A stretch of DNA of 36,019 nt from CAYOBW01 sp964402115 (GCA_964402115.1 CAYOBW010000038.1:1-36019); one strand, 5' to 3'; positions 7,364 to 15,228 are shown, counted from the stretch's first letter. The notes: generated by a model from the sequence alone, not told the origin. Translations and numbers: made by a program.

Positions 7364-7449
7364 ATGGTTATGTTCCCTCGCTGGCTGAGAAACGGCCGGC
7401 AGCATACGTCACCCTCCGCTGAATGGCACGCAAAAAGCGCAAAACCACG

Positions 7450-7478
7450 TGCAACCGACCGGGCGGGGGCAGTATAGT
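7450..7478 (+). promoter_or_regulatory. Possible promoter of the ECF sigma operon
   Basis: TGCAAC at 7450-7455, a 17-base spacer, and TATAGT at 7473-7478. The -10 box is good and the -35 box weak. The site lies in the intergenic region shared with the divergent queF-ugd operon. Confidence 0.4.
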
Positions 7479-7542
7479 GGCCGCGCAGAGAAGAAGCGCG
7501 GTAATCGGTGTGAATAGACGCCGGCCGCGCAGCGTCAACCAT

Positions 7543-8112
7543 ATGACGGACGTGGATACAGCGCTGATGGATAGGGCCTGCCAGGGTGACATGAACGCCT
7601 TTGCCGAGGTGTTCGAGCCCCTGCGCGGTGTGTTGCATGCGGTGGCGTGCCGACTGGTTGGCCCGGACGATGCGGACGACGTGGTCATGGAGACGTTCCT
7701 GCGAGCCTGGCAGGCCTTGCCGCGTTTCAACCGGCGGTCAGCGTTGAAGACCTGGTTGTACCGCATCGCCCGCAATGGCGCCGTGGATGTGTTGCGCCGG
7801 AAGCAGAGGCGGAACGAGTTGTTCCTTGGCAGCACCGAGGCCGATGAACCGGTGGAGTACGATCTCCCCGACACGACGCACCCGGGACCCGACCAGCTGG
7901 TGGCGCAGGCGGAGGACGCGGCGTGGGTGCTGGCCGCCCTCGCGCGCCTGCCGGCGTTGCACCGCGTGGCGCTGGAACTGCGCTACGCCGACGGGCTGGC
8001 GTACGGCGAGATCGCGGCGGCGACCGGCGTTTCGATCGGCACGGTCATGTCACGACTGTTCAATGGCAAGCGAAAGCTTCGCAAATTGCTGGAAGAGAAG
8101 GAGAAGCGATGA
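7543..8112 (+). CDS. ECF-type RNA polymerase sigma factor
   Basis: Directs RNA polymerase to a specific regulon. Of 189 residues from ATG 7543, region 2 covers roughly residues 5-85 (AFAEVFEPLRG, DADDVVMETFLRAWQALPRF, TWLYRIARNGAVDVLRR). Region 4 lies near the C-terminus (LPALHRVALELRY, LAYGEIAAATGVSIGTVMSRL, the helix-turn-helix). The linker carries an acidic segment. A GTG at 7510 in frame is an alternative start; neither has a strong ribosome site. The stop overlaps the ATG of the next gene (ATGA), whose product has a single membrane helix and is the obvious candidate for its anti-sigma factor. Confidence 0.92.
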   Translation: MTDVDTALMDRACQGDMNAFAEVFEPLRGVLHAVACRLVGPDDADDVVMETFLRAWQALPRFNRRSALKTWLYRIARNGAVDVLRRKQRRNELFLGSTEADEPVEYDLPDTTHPGPDQLVAQAEDAAWVLAALARLPALHRVALELRYADGLAYGEIAAATGVSIGTVMSRLFNGKRKLRKLLEEKEKR

Positions 8113-8477
8113 AAACCTGGAACGATTTCAGATTGCGCGACGCACTGGCGCGCACGCCCCGTCCGACTCCCGGCGAAGCGCCCGCGTTCTGGGCGACCTT
8201 TCAAGAGCGGGCACGGGTGCGCGAACAGGCGGCAGAGGCAGCCGTGGCGGCTGGTTGGCCGGTTTTCGCGCGGTGGGCGACCGCCGCGGCGGGGTTGCTG
8301 GTCATGCTGTCACTGGCCGGCATTCCGCTCTGGCTGCACCACGATGCGGTTCCCGGTTACAGCCGCGTCCAGTCGCTGGAAGTAGTTGCATCGCACAGTG
8401 GTGTCGTGATAATGGATGACGAGGCCTCGCAGAGCACCATTGTCCTCATCATGGACATGGACAAAGGGGGCGGATGA
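8109..8477 (+). CDS. Single-pass membrane protein, possible anti-sigma factor
   Basis: A 122-residue protein translated from an ATG overlapping the sigma stop. It has a cytosolic N-terminal part of about 55 residues, one membrane helix (ATAAAGLLVMLSLAGIPLW), and a short outer segment ending VVIMDDEASQSTIVLIMDMD. No zinc-binding HxxxCxxC motif is present, so it is not a classical ZAS anti-sigma factor. Position, coupling and topology favour a sigma-controlling role. The conserved-looking acidic tail resembles endings I associate with sigma-linked membrane proteins in this phylum. Function is inferred from context only. Confidence 0.7.
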   Translation: MKTWNDFRLRDALARTPRPTPGEAPAFWATFQERARVREQAAEAAVAAGWPVFARWATAAAGLLVMLSLAGIPLWLHHDAVPGYSRVQSLEVVASHSGVVIMDDEASQSTIVLIMDMDKGGG

Positions 8478-8490
8478 GGGAGTGCGCACC

Positions 8491-8895
8491 ATGAGACGTC
8501 TTCTGCTGCTGGCCGTCGCGTTGAGCGGTCTGCTTGTGCTGCCGGTTCTGGCGGCGCAAAGCGTGTCCATCCGTCTGGTGCATGCCACCAACCAGTCCGC
8601 GCCCAGCACCAGCGGTGTGGAGGATGTGGCCAGCGTGCTGTCGCGCACCTTCCCCTTCAACCACTTTCGCGTGCTTGCGTCTGCCTCGCAGCGGCTGCCG
8701 GCCAACGGCGCCAGTTCGCTGGATGGCTATTCCGTCAGCTGTTCGGGGCCGCAGGGTGCGCTGAAAATCACGGTCCGGCGTGGCGGACGCGAACTGGTCA
8801 ACACGACCGTGGGCCTGCAGGACGGCAAGCCCCTGGTCCTTGGCGAGTTGCCGTGCGACTCCGGCCGGATGTTCCTCGTCTTTGTCGCACGGTGA
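8491..8895 (+). CDS. Small secreted protein of the ECF operon
   Basis: 134 residues with a clear signal peptide (MRRLLLLAVALSGLLVLPVLAAQ). The mature part has no domain I recognise. It contains SVLSRTFPFNHFRVLAS, a two-cysteine SCSGPQGALKITVRRGG stretch and a hydrophobic end (RMFLVFVAR), suggesting a small beta-rich periplasmic domain. It starts 13 bases after the membrane protein gene and probably belongs to the same transcript, so it may sense or respond to the signal handled by the sigma factor. Confidence 0.75.
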   Translation: MRRLLLLAVALSGLLVLPVLAAQSVSIRLVHATNQSAPSTSGVEDVASVLSRTFPFNHFRVLASASQRLPANGASSLDGYSVSCSGPQGALKITVRRGGRELVNTTVGLQDGKPLVLGELPCDSGRMFLVFVAR

Positions 8896-8905
8896 TCAGC
8901 GTGGA

Positions 8906-8934
8906 TTGACACGCGCCCGCCCTTGGCCTACGCT
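8906..8934 (+). promoter_or_regulatory. Possible promoter of the cyclophilin gene
   Basis: TTGACA at 8906-8911, a perfect -35 box, then a 17-base spacer and TACGCT at 8929-8934. It would start transcription about 90 bases before the ATG at 9032. Confidence 0.45.
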
Positions 8935-9031
8935 TTCACCCTTACGTTATGCATGAGGGGATTTCCGCAACGTGGTCCGCGAGTCGTACCACGACGACGG
9001 CGTCCCGACAGCAAGGGAGGATAGAAGCATC

Positions 9032-9643
9032 ATGAAAGGAACCTTTCACGCCATGACTTGCGCAGCACTCGCATTCGGCGCCACCGCGCTCGGACAGTCC
9101 AACACCGCCCCGGCCTCCGCGGCCGTTCCGGCGACCGGCGCCAAGCCGGTCGTCGTCATCGAGACCTCGCTCGGCACGATCAAGGCCGAGCTGTGGCCGG
9201 ACAAGGCGCCTGCCACCGTGCAGAGCTTTCTCGCTTACGCCGACGAGAAGTTCTACGACGGCCTGATCTTCCACCGCGTAATCAAGGACTTCATGATCCA
9301 ATGCGGCGGTTTCGCGCCCGACATGACCCAGAAGCGGACCAAGGCCCCCGTCAAGAACGAGGCCAAGGCGGACGTGACCAACGAGCGCGGCACGCTGGCG
9401 ATGGCGCGCACGGGCGTCGTGGACAGCGCCACCAGCCAGTTCTTCATCAACCTCGTGCCTAACGGCTTCCTCAATCACCGTGACGAGACGACGCGCGGCT
9501 TCGGCTACTGCGTGTTCGGCAAGGTGATCGAAGGCCTCGATGTCGTCGACAAGATCGGCGCCGTCCAGACCGGCAACCGCGCCGGCATGCAGGACGTCCC
9601 GCAGACGGATGTGGTCATCAAGAGCATTCGGCGCGCGCCGTAG
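9032..9643 (+). CDS. Secreted cyclophilin-type peptidyl-prolyl isomerase
   Basis: Catalyses proline cis-trans isomerisation during protein folding. It is 203 residues, with a signal peptide (MKGTFHAMTCAALAFGATALG) and then the cyclophilin domain: VVIETSLGTIKAELWPDKAP, FYDGLIFHRVIKDFMIQCG with the catalytic arginine, GTLAMART, and SQFFINLVPN followed by YCVFGKVIEGLDVVDKI. The ATG at 9032 has AAGGGAGG ahead of it. It is most like the periplasmic PpiA group. It stands alone, with its own likely promoter and a converging neighbour ending only 4 bases away. Confidence 0.93.
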   Translation: MKGTFHAMTCAALAFGATALGQSNTAPASAAVPATGAKPVVVIETSLGTIKAELWPDKAPATVQSFLAYADEKFYDGLIFHRVIKDFMIQCGGFAPDMTQKRTKAPVKNEAKADVTNERGTLAMARTGVVDSATSQFFINLVPNGFLNHRDETTRGFGYCVFGKVIEGLDVVDKIGAVQTGNRAGMQDVPQTDVVIKSIRRAP

Positions 9644-9647
9644 GCTG

Positions 9648-10040
9648 TCACGCGAGCGGCGCCTGGCCGGCCTCCGGCGGGCGCGCCGCCTCCCGCTCCT
9701 GAAAATCCAGGCACCAGTCCGTGGCCTGCACGGGTTTCTCGTGCAGGCCGCAACGCTGCGTGAACGGGTTCACGACGTAATGCGTGCAGTAGCGGCAGTT
9801 CTTGCGCCGCTCGTCGGCCCGGAACAACTCCACCTTGCGCGGCACGTCGTCCGCTTCGAAGACGCGCGGCCCCGTCTGCTGCCGGAACGGCACGTCGCTT
9901 TCGCCGGCATAGGTGTGGCCGCAGGCCGCGCAGCGGAACGAATCGCCGACCTTCTTGAAGCCCTCGTAGACGGGTTCGCGCCGCACGAACGTGGCGGCGC
10001 CGCAGGCTGTGCACGTGATCTCCAGTTTTGTGCCTGGCAT
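9648..10040 (-). CDS. Zinc-ribbon protein with two four-cysteine sites
   Basis: 130 residues, no signal peptide. The N-terminal half has a zinc ribbon with CTAC at residues 10-13 and CAAC at 37-40. The C-terminal half has a second set, CRYC at 82-85 plus Cys97 and Cys110, in the pattern NPFTQRCGLHEKP then ATDWCLDF. I do not know a named family. The second motif resembles small cysteine-cluster domains that bind zinc or an iron-sulfur cluster. It lies just downstream of the UPF0210 gene on the same strand with a 32-base gap, so it may be co-transcribed with the UPF0210/ACT pair. Confidence 0.8.
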   Translation of the reverse strand: MPGTKLEITCTACGAATFVRREPVYEGFKKVGDSFRCAACGHTYAGESDVPFRQQTGPRVFEADDVPRKVELFRADERRKNCRYCTHYVVNPFTQRCGLHEKPVQATDWCLDFQEREAARPPEAGQAPLA

Positions 10041-10072
10041 GGCAGTCTCCTTGCTCGCGCCACGCGTGCCGC

Positions 10073-11452
10073 TCAGTTGCCCAGGCTGCGCAGCGGCGCC
10101 GGCACCTGGCCGCCGCGGTTCACGAATACCGCGGCGCCGTGCGGACTGTTGACCGGCGTGATGGTGCCGGCCCCGAACAGCCCCCCGAAGTCGATCCATT
10201 CGCCGGCCTTGCCGCCGGGCACGGGGATGACGCGTACCGCGGTCGTCTTGTTGTTCACGACGCCGATGGCCGCCTCGTCCAGGATGAGGCCCGCGATGGC
10301 CTCGGGCGGCGTGTCGCCGGGGATCAGGATCATGTCCAGGCCCACCGAGCAGACGCTGGTCATGGCTTCCAGCTTCTCCAGGGTGAGCGTCCCCTCTGCC
10401 ACGGCCTTGGCCAGGGCGTGGTCCTCCATGACCGGGATGAAGGCTCCCGAAAGCCCGCCCACCGAACTGGAAGCGAAGGCGCCGCCCTTCTTGACCGCGT
10501 CGTTCAACAGCGCCACCGCGGCGGTCGTGCCCGGTGCGCCCAGCTGCGCGATCCCCATGGCGTGGTAGATCTCACCCACGCTGTCTCCCACCCGTGGGGT
10601 AGGCGCCAGCGACACGTCCACCACGCCGAACTGCACGCCCAGCCGCGCCGCGGCCTCGCGGCCGATCAGCTCGCCCGTGCGCGTGACGCGGTAGGCCGTG
10701 TGCTTGATCTCCTCGGCGATAGCGTCGAGCGTGCAGTCGGGCGAGGCGGCGGTCAGCCGCTCAATGGCACGCTTGATGACGCCCGGGCCGCTGACGCCCA
10801 CGTTGACGACGCACTCCGGCTCGCCGGCGCCGAGATAGGCGCCCGCCATGAAGGGGCAGTCCTCGGCGCTGTTCGCGAAAACCACCAGCTTGGCTGCCCC
10901 GAAGCCGCGCTGCGCCGCAGTCGCCTCGGCCACGCGCAGAATCACCAGGCCGAGCCGCTTGACGGCGTCCACGTTGATGCCGGCTTTTGTGGTGGCCACA
11001 TTGACCGAGGCGCAGACCCGGTGCGTGGCGCTGAGCACGTCCGGCAGGGAGTCGATGACGAGCTGCTCGCCCGGCGTGATGCCCTTCTGGACGAGCGCCG
11101 TGAAGCCTCCCAGCAGGTCAACCCGGGCCGCTTCGGCCGCGGCGTCCAGCGCGCGGGCGAGCTTGAGGGCGGCGGCGTGGTCGTCGGCGTGCTGCTCGAG
11201 CAACTGGCTGGCGGGGGAGACGGCGAGGCGTTTGTTGACGATCGGCACGCCATACTCGGCGGCCAGCTGGTCGCAGACGCTGACCAGGCTGCCGGCCTTG
11301 AGCGTCAGCTTGCGCTGCACGGCCTCGGCCATGGCGTCGGCGTCGGGGTGCGCGCACGCGAGCAGGTTGACGCCCAGGGTGACGGTCCGCACGTCGAGGT
11401 TCTCCTCCTGCAGCATGCGGAGCGTGGTCATGACATCGTTTGATCTAATCAC
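10073..11452 (-). CDS. UPF0210 (DUF711, PFL-like) family protein
   Basis: 459 residues of a widespread family with a pyruvate-formate-lyase-like barrel fold and no established reaction. Recognisable conserved segments include VTLGVNLLACAHPDADAM, GGFTALVQKG, FANSAEDCPFMAGAYLG, VNVGVSGPGV, DVSLAPTPRVGDSVGEI, GLSGAFIPVMED, MILIPGDTP and the C-terminal GAGTITPVNSPHGA. The start is a GTG at 11452 that overlaps the stop of the upstream ACT-domain gene by 8 bases. The same gene pair (UPF0237 then UPF0210) is found in Firmicutes and elsewhere, which supports a shared function, probably ligand sensing by the ACT protein. Full length. Confidence 0.92.
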   Translation of the reverse strand: MIRSNDVMTTLRMLQEENLDVRTVTLGVNLLACAHPDADAMAEAVQRKLTLKAGSLVSVCDQLAAEYGVPIVNKRLAVSPASQLLEQHADDHAAALKLARALDAAAEAARVDLLGGFTALVQKGITPGEQLVIDSLPDVLSATHRVCASVNVATTKAGINVDAVKRLGLVILRVAEATAAQRGFGAAKLVVFANSAEDCPFMAGAYLGAGEPECVVNVGVSGPGVIKRAIERLTAASPDCTLDAIAEEIKHTAYRVTRTGELIGREAAARLGVQFGVVDVSLAPTPRVGDSVGEIYHAMGIAQLGAPGTTAAVALLNDAVKKGGAFASSSVGGLSGAFIPVMEDHALAKAVAEGTLTLEKLEAMTSVCSVGLDMILIPGDTPPEAIAGLILDEAAIGVVNNKTTAVRVIPVPGGKAGEWIDFGGLFGAGTITPVNSPHGAAVFVNRGGQVPAPLRSLGN

Positions 11453-12029
11453 GGTCGGTCTCCCGCAGCAGGGACCGGATCGGTCCGATTTCGTTCGTGG
11501 CCCTGAAGATGTTGGCGTGCTGCAGGCTGGTGCGCAGCCCCATCGGGCTCAACAGCTCCTGCAGCTCGTGCTGCACCTGGCGGATTTCCAGGCGCGGCGG
11601 TACGGTCAGTTCGGCCAGATAGGTCACCGTTGCGTCCTCGAGTCCGCATTCCCAGCTTTCGATATTGATGGCGTGCGCGGCGAGGAACGTGGTGGCGCGC
11701 TTCAGGATGCCGGGCTGGTCGCGCCCCGTGATGCAGAGCACATAGCCCTGGCCGCCTCGCAGCTTCGGCGACCGCCGGACGGGCGCGAACGGGCAGACCA
11801 GGATGCCGGCCTCGCCGGAACGGAAGTTGCGGGCGATGGCCGCCTGCACGGCGGTCGCGGTCTGGGCGTCGGCGAACGTGACCGTCAGGGCGACTGAGAA
11901 ATAGCCTTCCACGACGGTCTGGCTGACGCTGTTGATATTGGCGCCCAAGTCCGTGACCGCCGAGGTGAGATCGCGCATGATACCCGCGCGGTCCGGCACG
12001 AGGATCGAGATGACGAAACGCTTATGCAT
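11445..12029 (-). CDS. Two-ACT-domain regulatory protein (GcvR/UPF0237-like)
   Basis: ACT domains bind amino acids or similar small ligands. This 194-residue protein has two: residues about 4-70 (FVISILVPDRAGIMRDLTSA, LGANINSVSQTVVEGYF) and about 90-165 (YVLCITGRDQPGILKRATTF, INIESWECG). The layout is that of GcvR-like proteins. ATG 12029 is chosen, with GGTGG just before it; an in-frame GTG at 12041 is possible. Its stop lies within the first codons of the UPF0210 gene, so the two are translationally coupled. It begins two codons' distance after the GspM-like gene ends, so this metabolic pair may ride on the secretion transcript. Confidence 0.88.
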   Translation of the reverse strand: MHKRFVISILVPDRAGIMRDLTSAVTDLGANINSVSQTVVEGYFSVALTVTFADAQTATAVQAAIARNFRSGEAGILVCPFAPVRRSPKLRGGQGYVLCITGRDQPGILKRATTFLAAHAINIESWECGLEDATVTYLAELTVPPRLEIRQVQHELQELLSPMGLRTSLQHANIFRATNEIGPIRSLLRETDRD

Positions 12030-12042
12030 GGATCTGTCCACC

Positions 12043-12540
12043 CTACTCCTGTTTGACCAGGGTTTCGAACTGCACGGTTGCCTGGCCGTTACCGCGCGCC
12101 TGCGCCGAGCTCCGGATGGCGCACTTGATCACCCGCCAGGGCGGCCGCTCCGCCTCGGCCGCCCGCATGAACGCGGCGACTTCGGCGAGCGGCGCCTCAG
12201 GCAACGAGAATTCCCGGCGCAGCGCCACCCAACCGTCCACGGCAGGCTCCCGGGTCTCGCGCACGTCCACCGGTGTACGCCCCGGCAGCGTACGCCCGAG
12301 GATGGCGCCCAGATCGCTGGCGGGCTGCCCCGCCAGCGGGTCAAACAACTTCCGCACCTCCCGGTCCCGTCCGGCGGTTTCTGAAATCATACGCAATTCG
12401 TTCAAGTCGTTAAGTTTGCGATGCATGCGCTGCGCCTGTTCGGGAAGCCCCTGCCACGTACGCCAGGCTATGGTCAGGCCGGTTGCGAGGGCCAGACCGC
12501 CCAGCACCCAGACCAGGATCGTCGTGCGGAGCGCGTTCAT
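12043..12540 (-). CDS. GspM/PilO-like assembly-platform protein
   Basis: 165 residues: a short cytosolic start, one membrane helix (TTILVWVLGGLALATGLTIAW), a coiled-coil-like segment (QAQRMHRKLNDLNELRM) and a small C-terminal domain ending in WRVIKCAIRSSAQ and a beta strand. This layout is that of GspM or PilO, which pair with GspL or PilN in the inner-membrane platform of type II secretion or type IV pili. The ATG at 12540 overlaps the stop of the GspL-like gene (ATGA). Sequence identity within this family is low, so the call leans on topology and context. Confidence 0.65.
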   Translation of the reverse strand: MNALRTTILVWVLGGLALATGLTIAWRTWQGLPEQAQRMHRKLNDLNELRMISETAGRDREVRKLFDPLAGQPASDLGAILGRTLPGRTPVDVRETREPAVDGWVALRREFSLPEAPLAEVAAFMRAAEAERPPWRVIKCAIRSSAQARGNGQATVQFETLVKQE

Positions 12541-13880
12541 GAGCCCGCCTCCTCGACGGTGAAAGGGATGCGCGCCTCGTGGTTCGCGTCGAGGCGGTTC
12601 AGATTGACGCGGTAGCCGCGTTTCTTCAGCAGGTTCAGTAGCGTTTCCGGCGGCTTCCAAGCGCCGGCCGTGCCGCTGACGCTGACCCTGTCAGGCGTCA
12701 CGGAAAGCAGCTTCAGGCGCAGGTTGTTGGTCTGCGCGCAGTTGACGACGGCAACAACCGTGTCGCACAGCGACGGCGCCAGGGCGGCATGGAAGGCGTA
12801 CTCCCGCTGGTGTTGCTGTTCCTGCCGGCGGCGCACCATCTCCACGGCGCGCTGGCCTTTCGCCGTCTGGGGCGACTGCATCAGCGTGTCGCGCAGCTGC
12901 GCGAACACGGTGTCAAGCGCCGCCTCGCGCCGATGCAACTCCGTCCGGATCCAGAGGCAGCCAACGGTCAGCAAGAGGCCGCTCGCGAGCAGTACGGAGG
13001 CCGCGACGCGCGTGGCGCGCCGGGTGCGCTCACGCAGGAGCGGATGCGTCAGGGCTCCCGTGCGTAGATTGCAGGCAACGGACTCGCCCAGCAGCGCGCG
13101 CGTGGCAAGGGCCCGTGCGAGAAACGTGGCCGGGTCGCTGACCACGGTGGCTGGGCCGCTCCAGCGAGCTTGCAGGGGCGCCTGGGCGGCTGCCAGGCGC
13201 ACGGCGTCCGCGGCCCCCGGCCCGGTCCAGATCCATTGTGTGGAAGAGCCGGCAGGCGCGTCGCCCAAGGTCCCCTGCAGCACGCGCAGGGTCTGGTCGG
13301 TTGCCTGCTCGCGAATCGGGTGACAACTCTCGAATGTGGCGCCGGAGCCGATAACAAGGGCTGAATCGTCGCCGTTGAGGTGGACGATCACCCGCCACCC
13401 CGCCTGGGCGCGGGAGTGGGCCGTCACTTCGCGCACCGTCTGTGACCAGAGTGCCAGCCCCTGTTGGTCCAGAACGACCGGGTCACCGCCGGCTGCCTGG
13501 CATTCGCGCAGCCGCCGTTCAACGTCGGTCTGCCGGGCGACGGCCACCAGCCATTGCTGCTTGCCTGCCGATGTACGGCGGCTGGAAACCAGCGCGTAGA
13601 GACAGGATTCCAGTGGAAAAGGCAGTTGAATATCGAGCAGGGTCGGCAGCACTTTCAAGGTCTTGGCTGCCGACCGAAAGGGTGCGTCGAGCCAGCGCGT
13701 AAAGCTCTCCCGCACCGAAAGGCCGGCCGCGCAGGGCGCGGCGTCCGGCAGCGTGGTCAGACGGGCGCAGACAATCCTCCCCCGGCGCCTTTCAGCCTGC
13801 ACGACGATCGTCTGCCGGGCACTCGTATCCAAGCCTGCCCAGGCACTGCGCCGACTGATTTGACCGACAGAGGTACTCAT
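12537..13880 (-). CDS. GspL-like type II secretion platform protein
   Basis: 447 residues. The N-terminal 265 residues form an actin-like cytosolic domain (WAGLDTSARQTIVVQAE; KTLKVLPTLLDIQLPFPLES resembles the PilM/GspL start). Then comes a NLRTGALTHPLLRERTRR junction as in GspL, a membrane helix at about 290-311, and a periplasmic part with a coiled coil and a ferredoxin-like end. GspL links the secretion ATPase GspE to the inner-membrane platform and binds GspM, which is the next gene. A PilM-PilN fusion would look alike. No ATPase, secretin or GspF is present in the window; a GspC-like gene lies divergently about 430 bases away. Confidence 0.75.
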   Translation of the reverse strand: MSTSVGQISRRSAWAGLDTSARQTIVVQAERRRGRIVCARLTTLPDAAPCAAGLSVRESFTRWLDAPFRSAAKTLKVLPTLLDIQLPFPLESCLYALVSSRRTSAGKQQWLVAVARQTDVERRLRECQAAGGDPVVLDQQGLALWSQTVREVTAHSRAQAGWRVIVHLNGDDSALVIGSGATFESCHPIREQATDQTLRVLQGTLGDAPAGSSTQWIWTGPGAADAVRLAAAQAPLQARWSGPATVVSDPATFLARALATRALLGESVACNLRTGALTHPLLRERTRRATRVAASVLLASGLLLTVGCLWIRTELHRREAALDTVFAQLRDTLMQSPQTAKGQRAVEMVRRRQEQQHQREYAFHAALAPSLCDTVVAVVNCAQTNNLRLKLLSVTPDRVSVSGTAGAWKPPETLLNLLKKRGYRVNLNRLDANHEARIPFTVEEAGS

Positions 13881-13945
13881 GGTGCTTGGCGGCTTCCGGC
13901 GGCGCAAGGTGCGGGCGGAAGACCGATCGCCTTGACGTGTAACCG

Positions 13946-14227
13946 TCAGTGCTTCACGTACTTACGCTTCATGATCTGATGGACGCGCTCGCGGATGGCC
14001 CACGCGGCCAGCAGGATGAGCGCGCCCAGCAGGTAGCCCATGCCGATGACGCGCAGCTTCGGGTTCTGTAGCAGCCAGGAACAAACAGCCAGAACCAGGC
14101 CCAGCACCGTTCCTGTCAGTCCCACGGAAAACAACACGCGTCCCAGGCGTCGGGAACGTTTGCGGACTTTCTTGAGCCGCGTGTGCCGCACTCTCTCTTC
14201 CGTTTGTTCCATAAGGCGAACGTTCAT
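13946..14227 (-). CDS. Small two-helix membrane protein
   Basis: Up to 93 residues: a basic N-terminus (EQTEERVRHTRLKKVRKRSRR) and then two hydrophobic helices (VLFSVGLTGTVLGLVLAVCSW and VIGMGYLLGALILLAAW), ending basic. No known family. The ATG at 14227 is the longer start. However, a good promoter (TTGACA at 14247-14252, 17-base spacer, TATGAA at 14223-14228) would put the transcript start near 14216, which favours the ATG at 14212 on a nearly leaderless mRNA. It lies head to head with the GspC-like gene and upstream of gspL, so it may belong with the secretion genes. Confidence 0.65.
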   Translation of the reverse strand: MNVRLMEQTEERVRHTRLKKVRKRSRRLGRVLFSVGLTGTVLGLVLAVCSWLLQNPKLRVIGMGYLLGALILLAAWAIRERVHQIMKRKYVKH

Positions 14228-14252
14228 AGCCCACTGCGAAGTGAATGTCAAA
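14223..14252 (-). promoter_or_regulatory. Promoter for the small membrane protein
   Basis: On the minus strand: TTGACA (14252-14247), a 17-base spacer, then TATGAA (14228-14223). It lies immediately before the divergent promoter serving the plus-strand GspC-like gene. Confidence 0.45.
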
Positions 14253-14257
14253 CATCG

Positions 14258-14286
14258 TTGCGTTGGCCGGCTTCGCGCGTTATAAT
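14258..14286 (+). promoter_or_regulatory. Strong sigma70-type promoter
   Basis: TTGCGT at 14258-14263, a 17-base spacer and a perfect TATAAT at 14281-14286. The predicted start near 14293 leaves a leader of under 20 bases before the ATG at 14311. Confidence 0.65.
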
Positions 14287-14310
14287 CCGTATCGCGAATG
14301 GAGTGTGTGT

Positions 14311-15012
14311 ATGCGCATGTGCCGTTTCATTATCTCAGGCGTTAGCCTGGTGTCGATCGTTGCCTCGGGCGAGCTGGTGCGGACCGATTTCTCGCGCTAC
14401 GAGCCGATCCTGACGCGCAAGCCTTTTGGCGTGCCGGCCGTACGTCCACCCGATGGCGGAACCAATGCCGCACCGCTTTTGGCGCGTGATGCGCTGACGC
14501 GCACCCTGCGTCTCTGCGCGCTCCGGGAGGACGCCGACGGTCTGCGCGTGGGGTTCCTCGATACGAAGGTGAATCCACCCAAATCGTACTACCTGCGCGT
14601 GGGCGAGACCGAAGACGGTTACCAGGTGATGGAAGCGTCTTTCAGCGAAGACAAGGCCCTGATCGGCAAGGATGGCCGTGAGGAATGGCTGAAAATGGGC
14701 AGCGAGACGACGCTGCCCGCGGGATCGGGGCCAGCTGTCGCCGCCTCCGCCGCTGCTGAGCCAAGGCCCACGGGCGCGCCGGCGGCTTCGTATGCAGACC
14801 GTTTGCGGCAGCGACGTGAAATGTTGCAGCAGCGCACAGTCGAGCCGCCCAAGCTGTCCGGTCCCGCGCTCGAAGACCATCTCCGCACGTACCAGATGGA
14901 CTTGATTCGCAAGGGTCAGCCGGCGCTGCCGATCCCCTTGACCAAGGAAATGGACGATCAACTCGTAGCCGAAGGCGTGCTGCCCCCCAACGAGACGCCG
15001 CCGCAGCCATAA
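14311..15012 (+). CDS. GspC-like exported protein
   Basis: 233 residues from ATG 14311, with GGAG upstream. A hydrophobic N-terminal segment (FIISGVSLVSIVASGELV) is a signal or anchor. Next come the phrase FSRYEPILTRKPFGVP and a small beta-rich domain (LRLCALREDADGLRVGFLD, KSYYLRVGETEDGYQVMEA, SEDKALIGKDG). This resembles the homology region of GspC, the protein joining the inner platform to the secretin. The C-terminal third is proline- and charge-rich and probably unstructured. The call rests on the RxPFG-then-beta pattern and on the divergent gspL/gspM genes; it could also be a phylum-specific periplasmic protein. Confidence 0.55.
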   Translation: MRMCRFIISGVSLVSIVASGELVRTDFSRYEPILTRKPFGVPAVRPPDGGTNAAPLLARDALTRTLRLCALREDADGLRVGFLDTKVNPPKSYYLRVGETEDGYQVMEASFSEDKALIGKDGREEWLKMGSETTLPAGSGPAVAASAAAEPRPTGAPAASYADRLRQRREMLQQRTVEPPKLSGPALEDHLRTYQMDLIRKGQPALPIPLTKEMDDQLVAEGVLPPNETPPQP

Positions 15013-15141
15013 TTGGCTGTTCGCGCCTTGACGCGCACGGTGAAATCACGTACGTTCTCCTCAGAGAAAGCCGGAAAACGCAGGTTATGCGAGCACATGC
15101 GAGCAACAACCGATTAAGTCACGAAAAAGGACAGAAACCTG

Positions 15142-15170
15142 TTGACGGTCTCAGGGATCAGTTATATATT
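15142..15170 (+). promoter_or_regulatory. Strong promoter of the surface-protein genes
   Basis: TTGACG at 15142-15147, a 17-base spacer, and TATATT at 15165-15170. The leader to ATG 15229 would be about 52 bases, with GGGAGG as the ribosome site. This and the unusually low GC of the two following genes fit high expression. Confidence 0.7.
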
Positions 15171-15228
15171 CAGTCTCGTCAGGTCAAGTAAGGCTTGGCG
15201 GTATACGGTAAACGAGGGAGGTCACGTA

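Noticed and set aside
10028..11443. A 471-codon plus-strand frame opposite the UPF0210 gene
   Set aside because: Antisense shadow; His/Arg/Gln-rich, no recognisable family.
15004..15019. CAGCCA-TAAT-TGGCTG hairpin at the stop of the GspC-like gene
   Set aside because: Only a 6-bp stem with the stop codon in the loop and no T-run; too weak to call a terminator.
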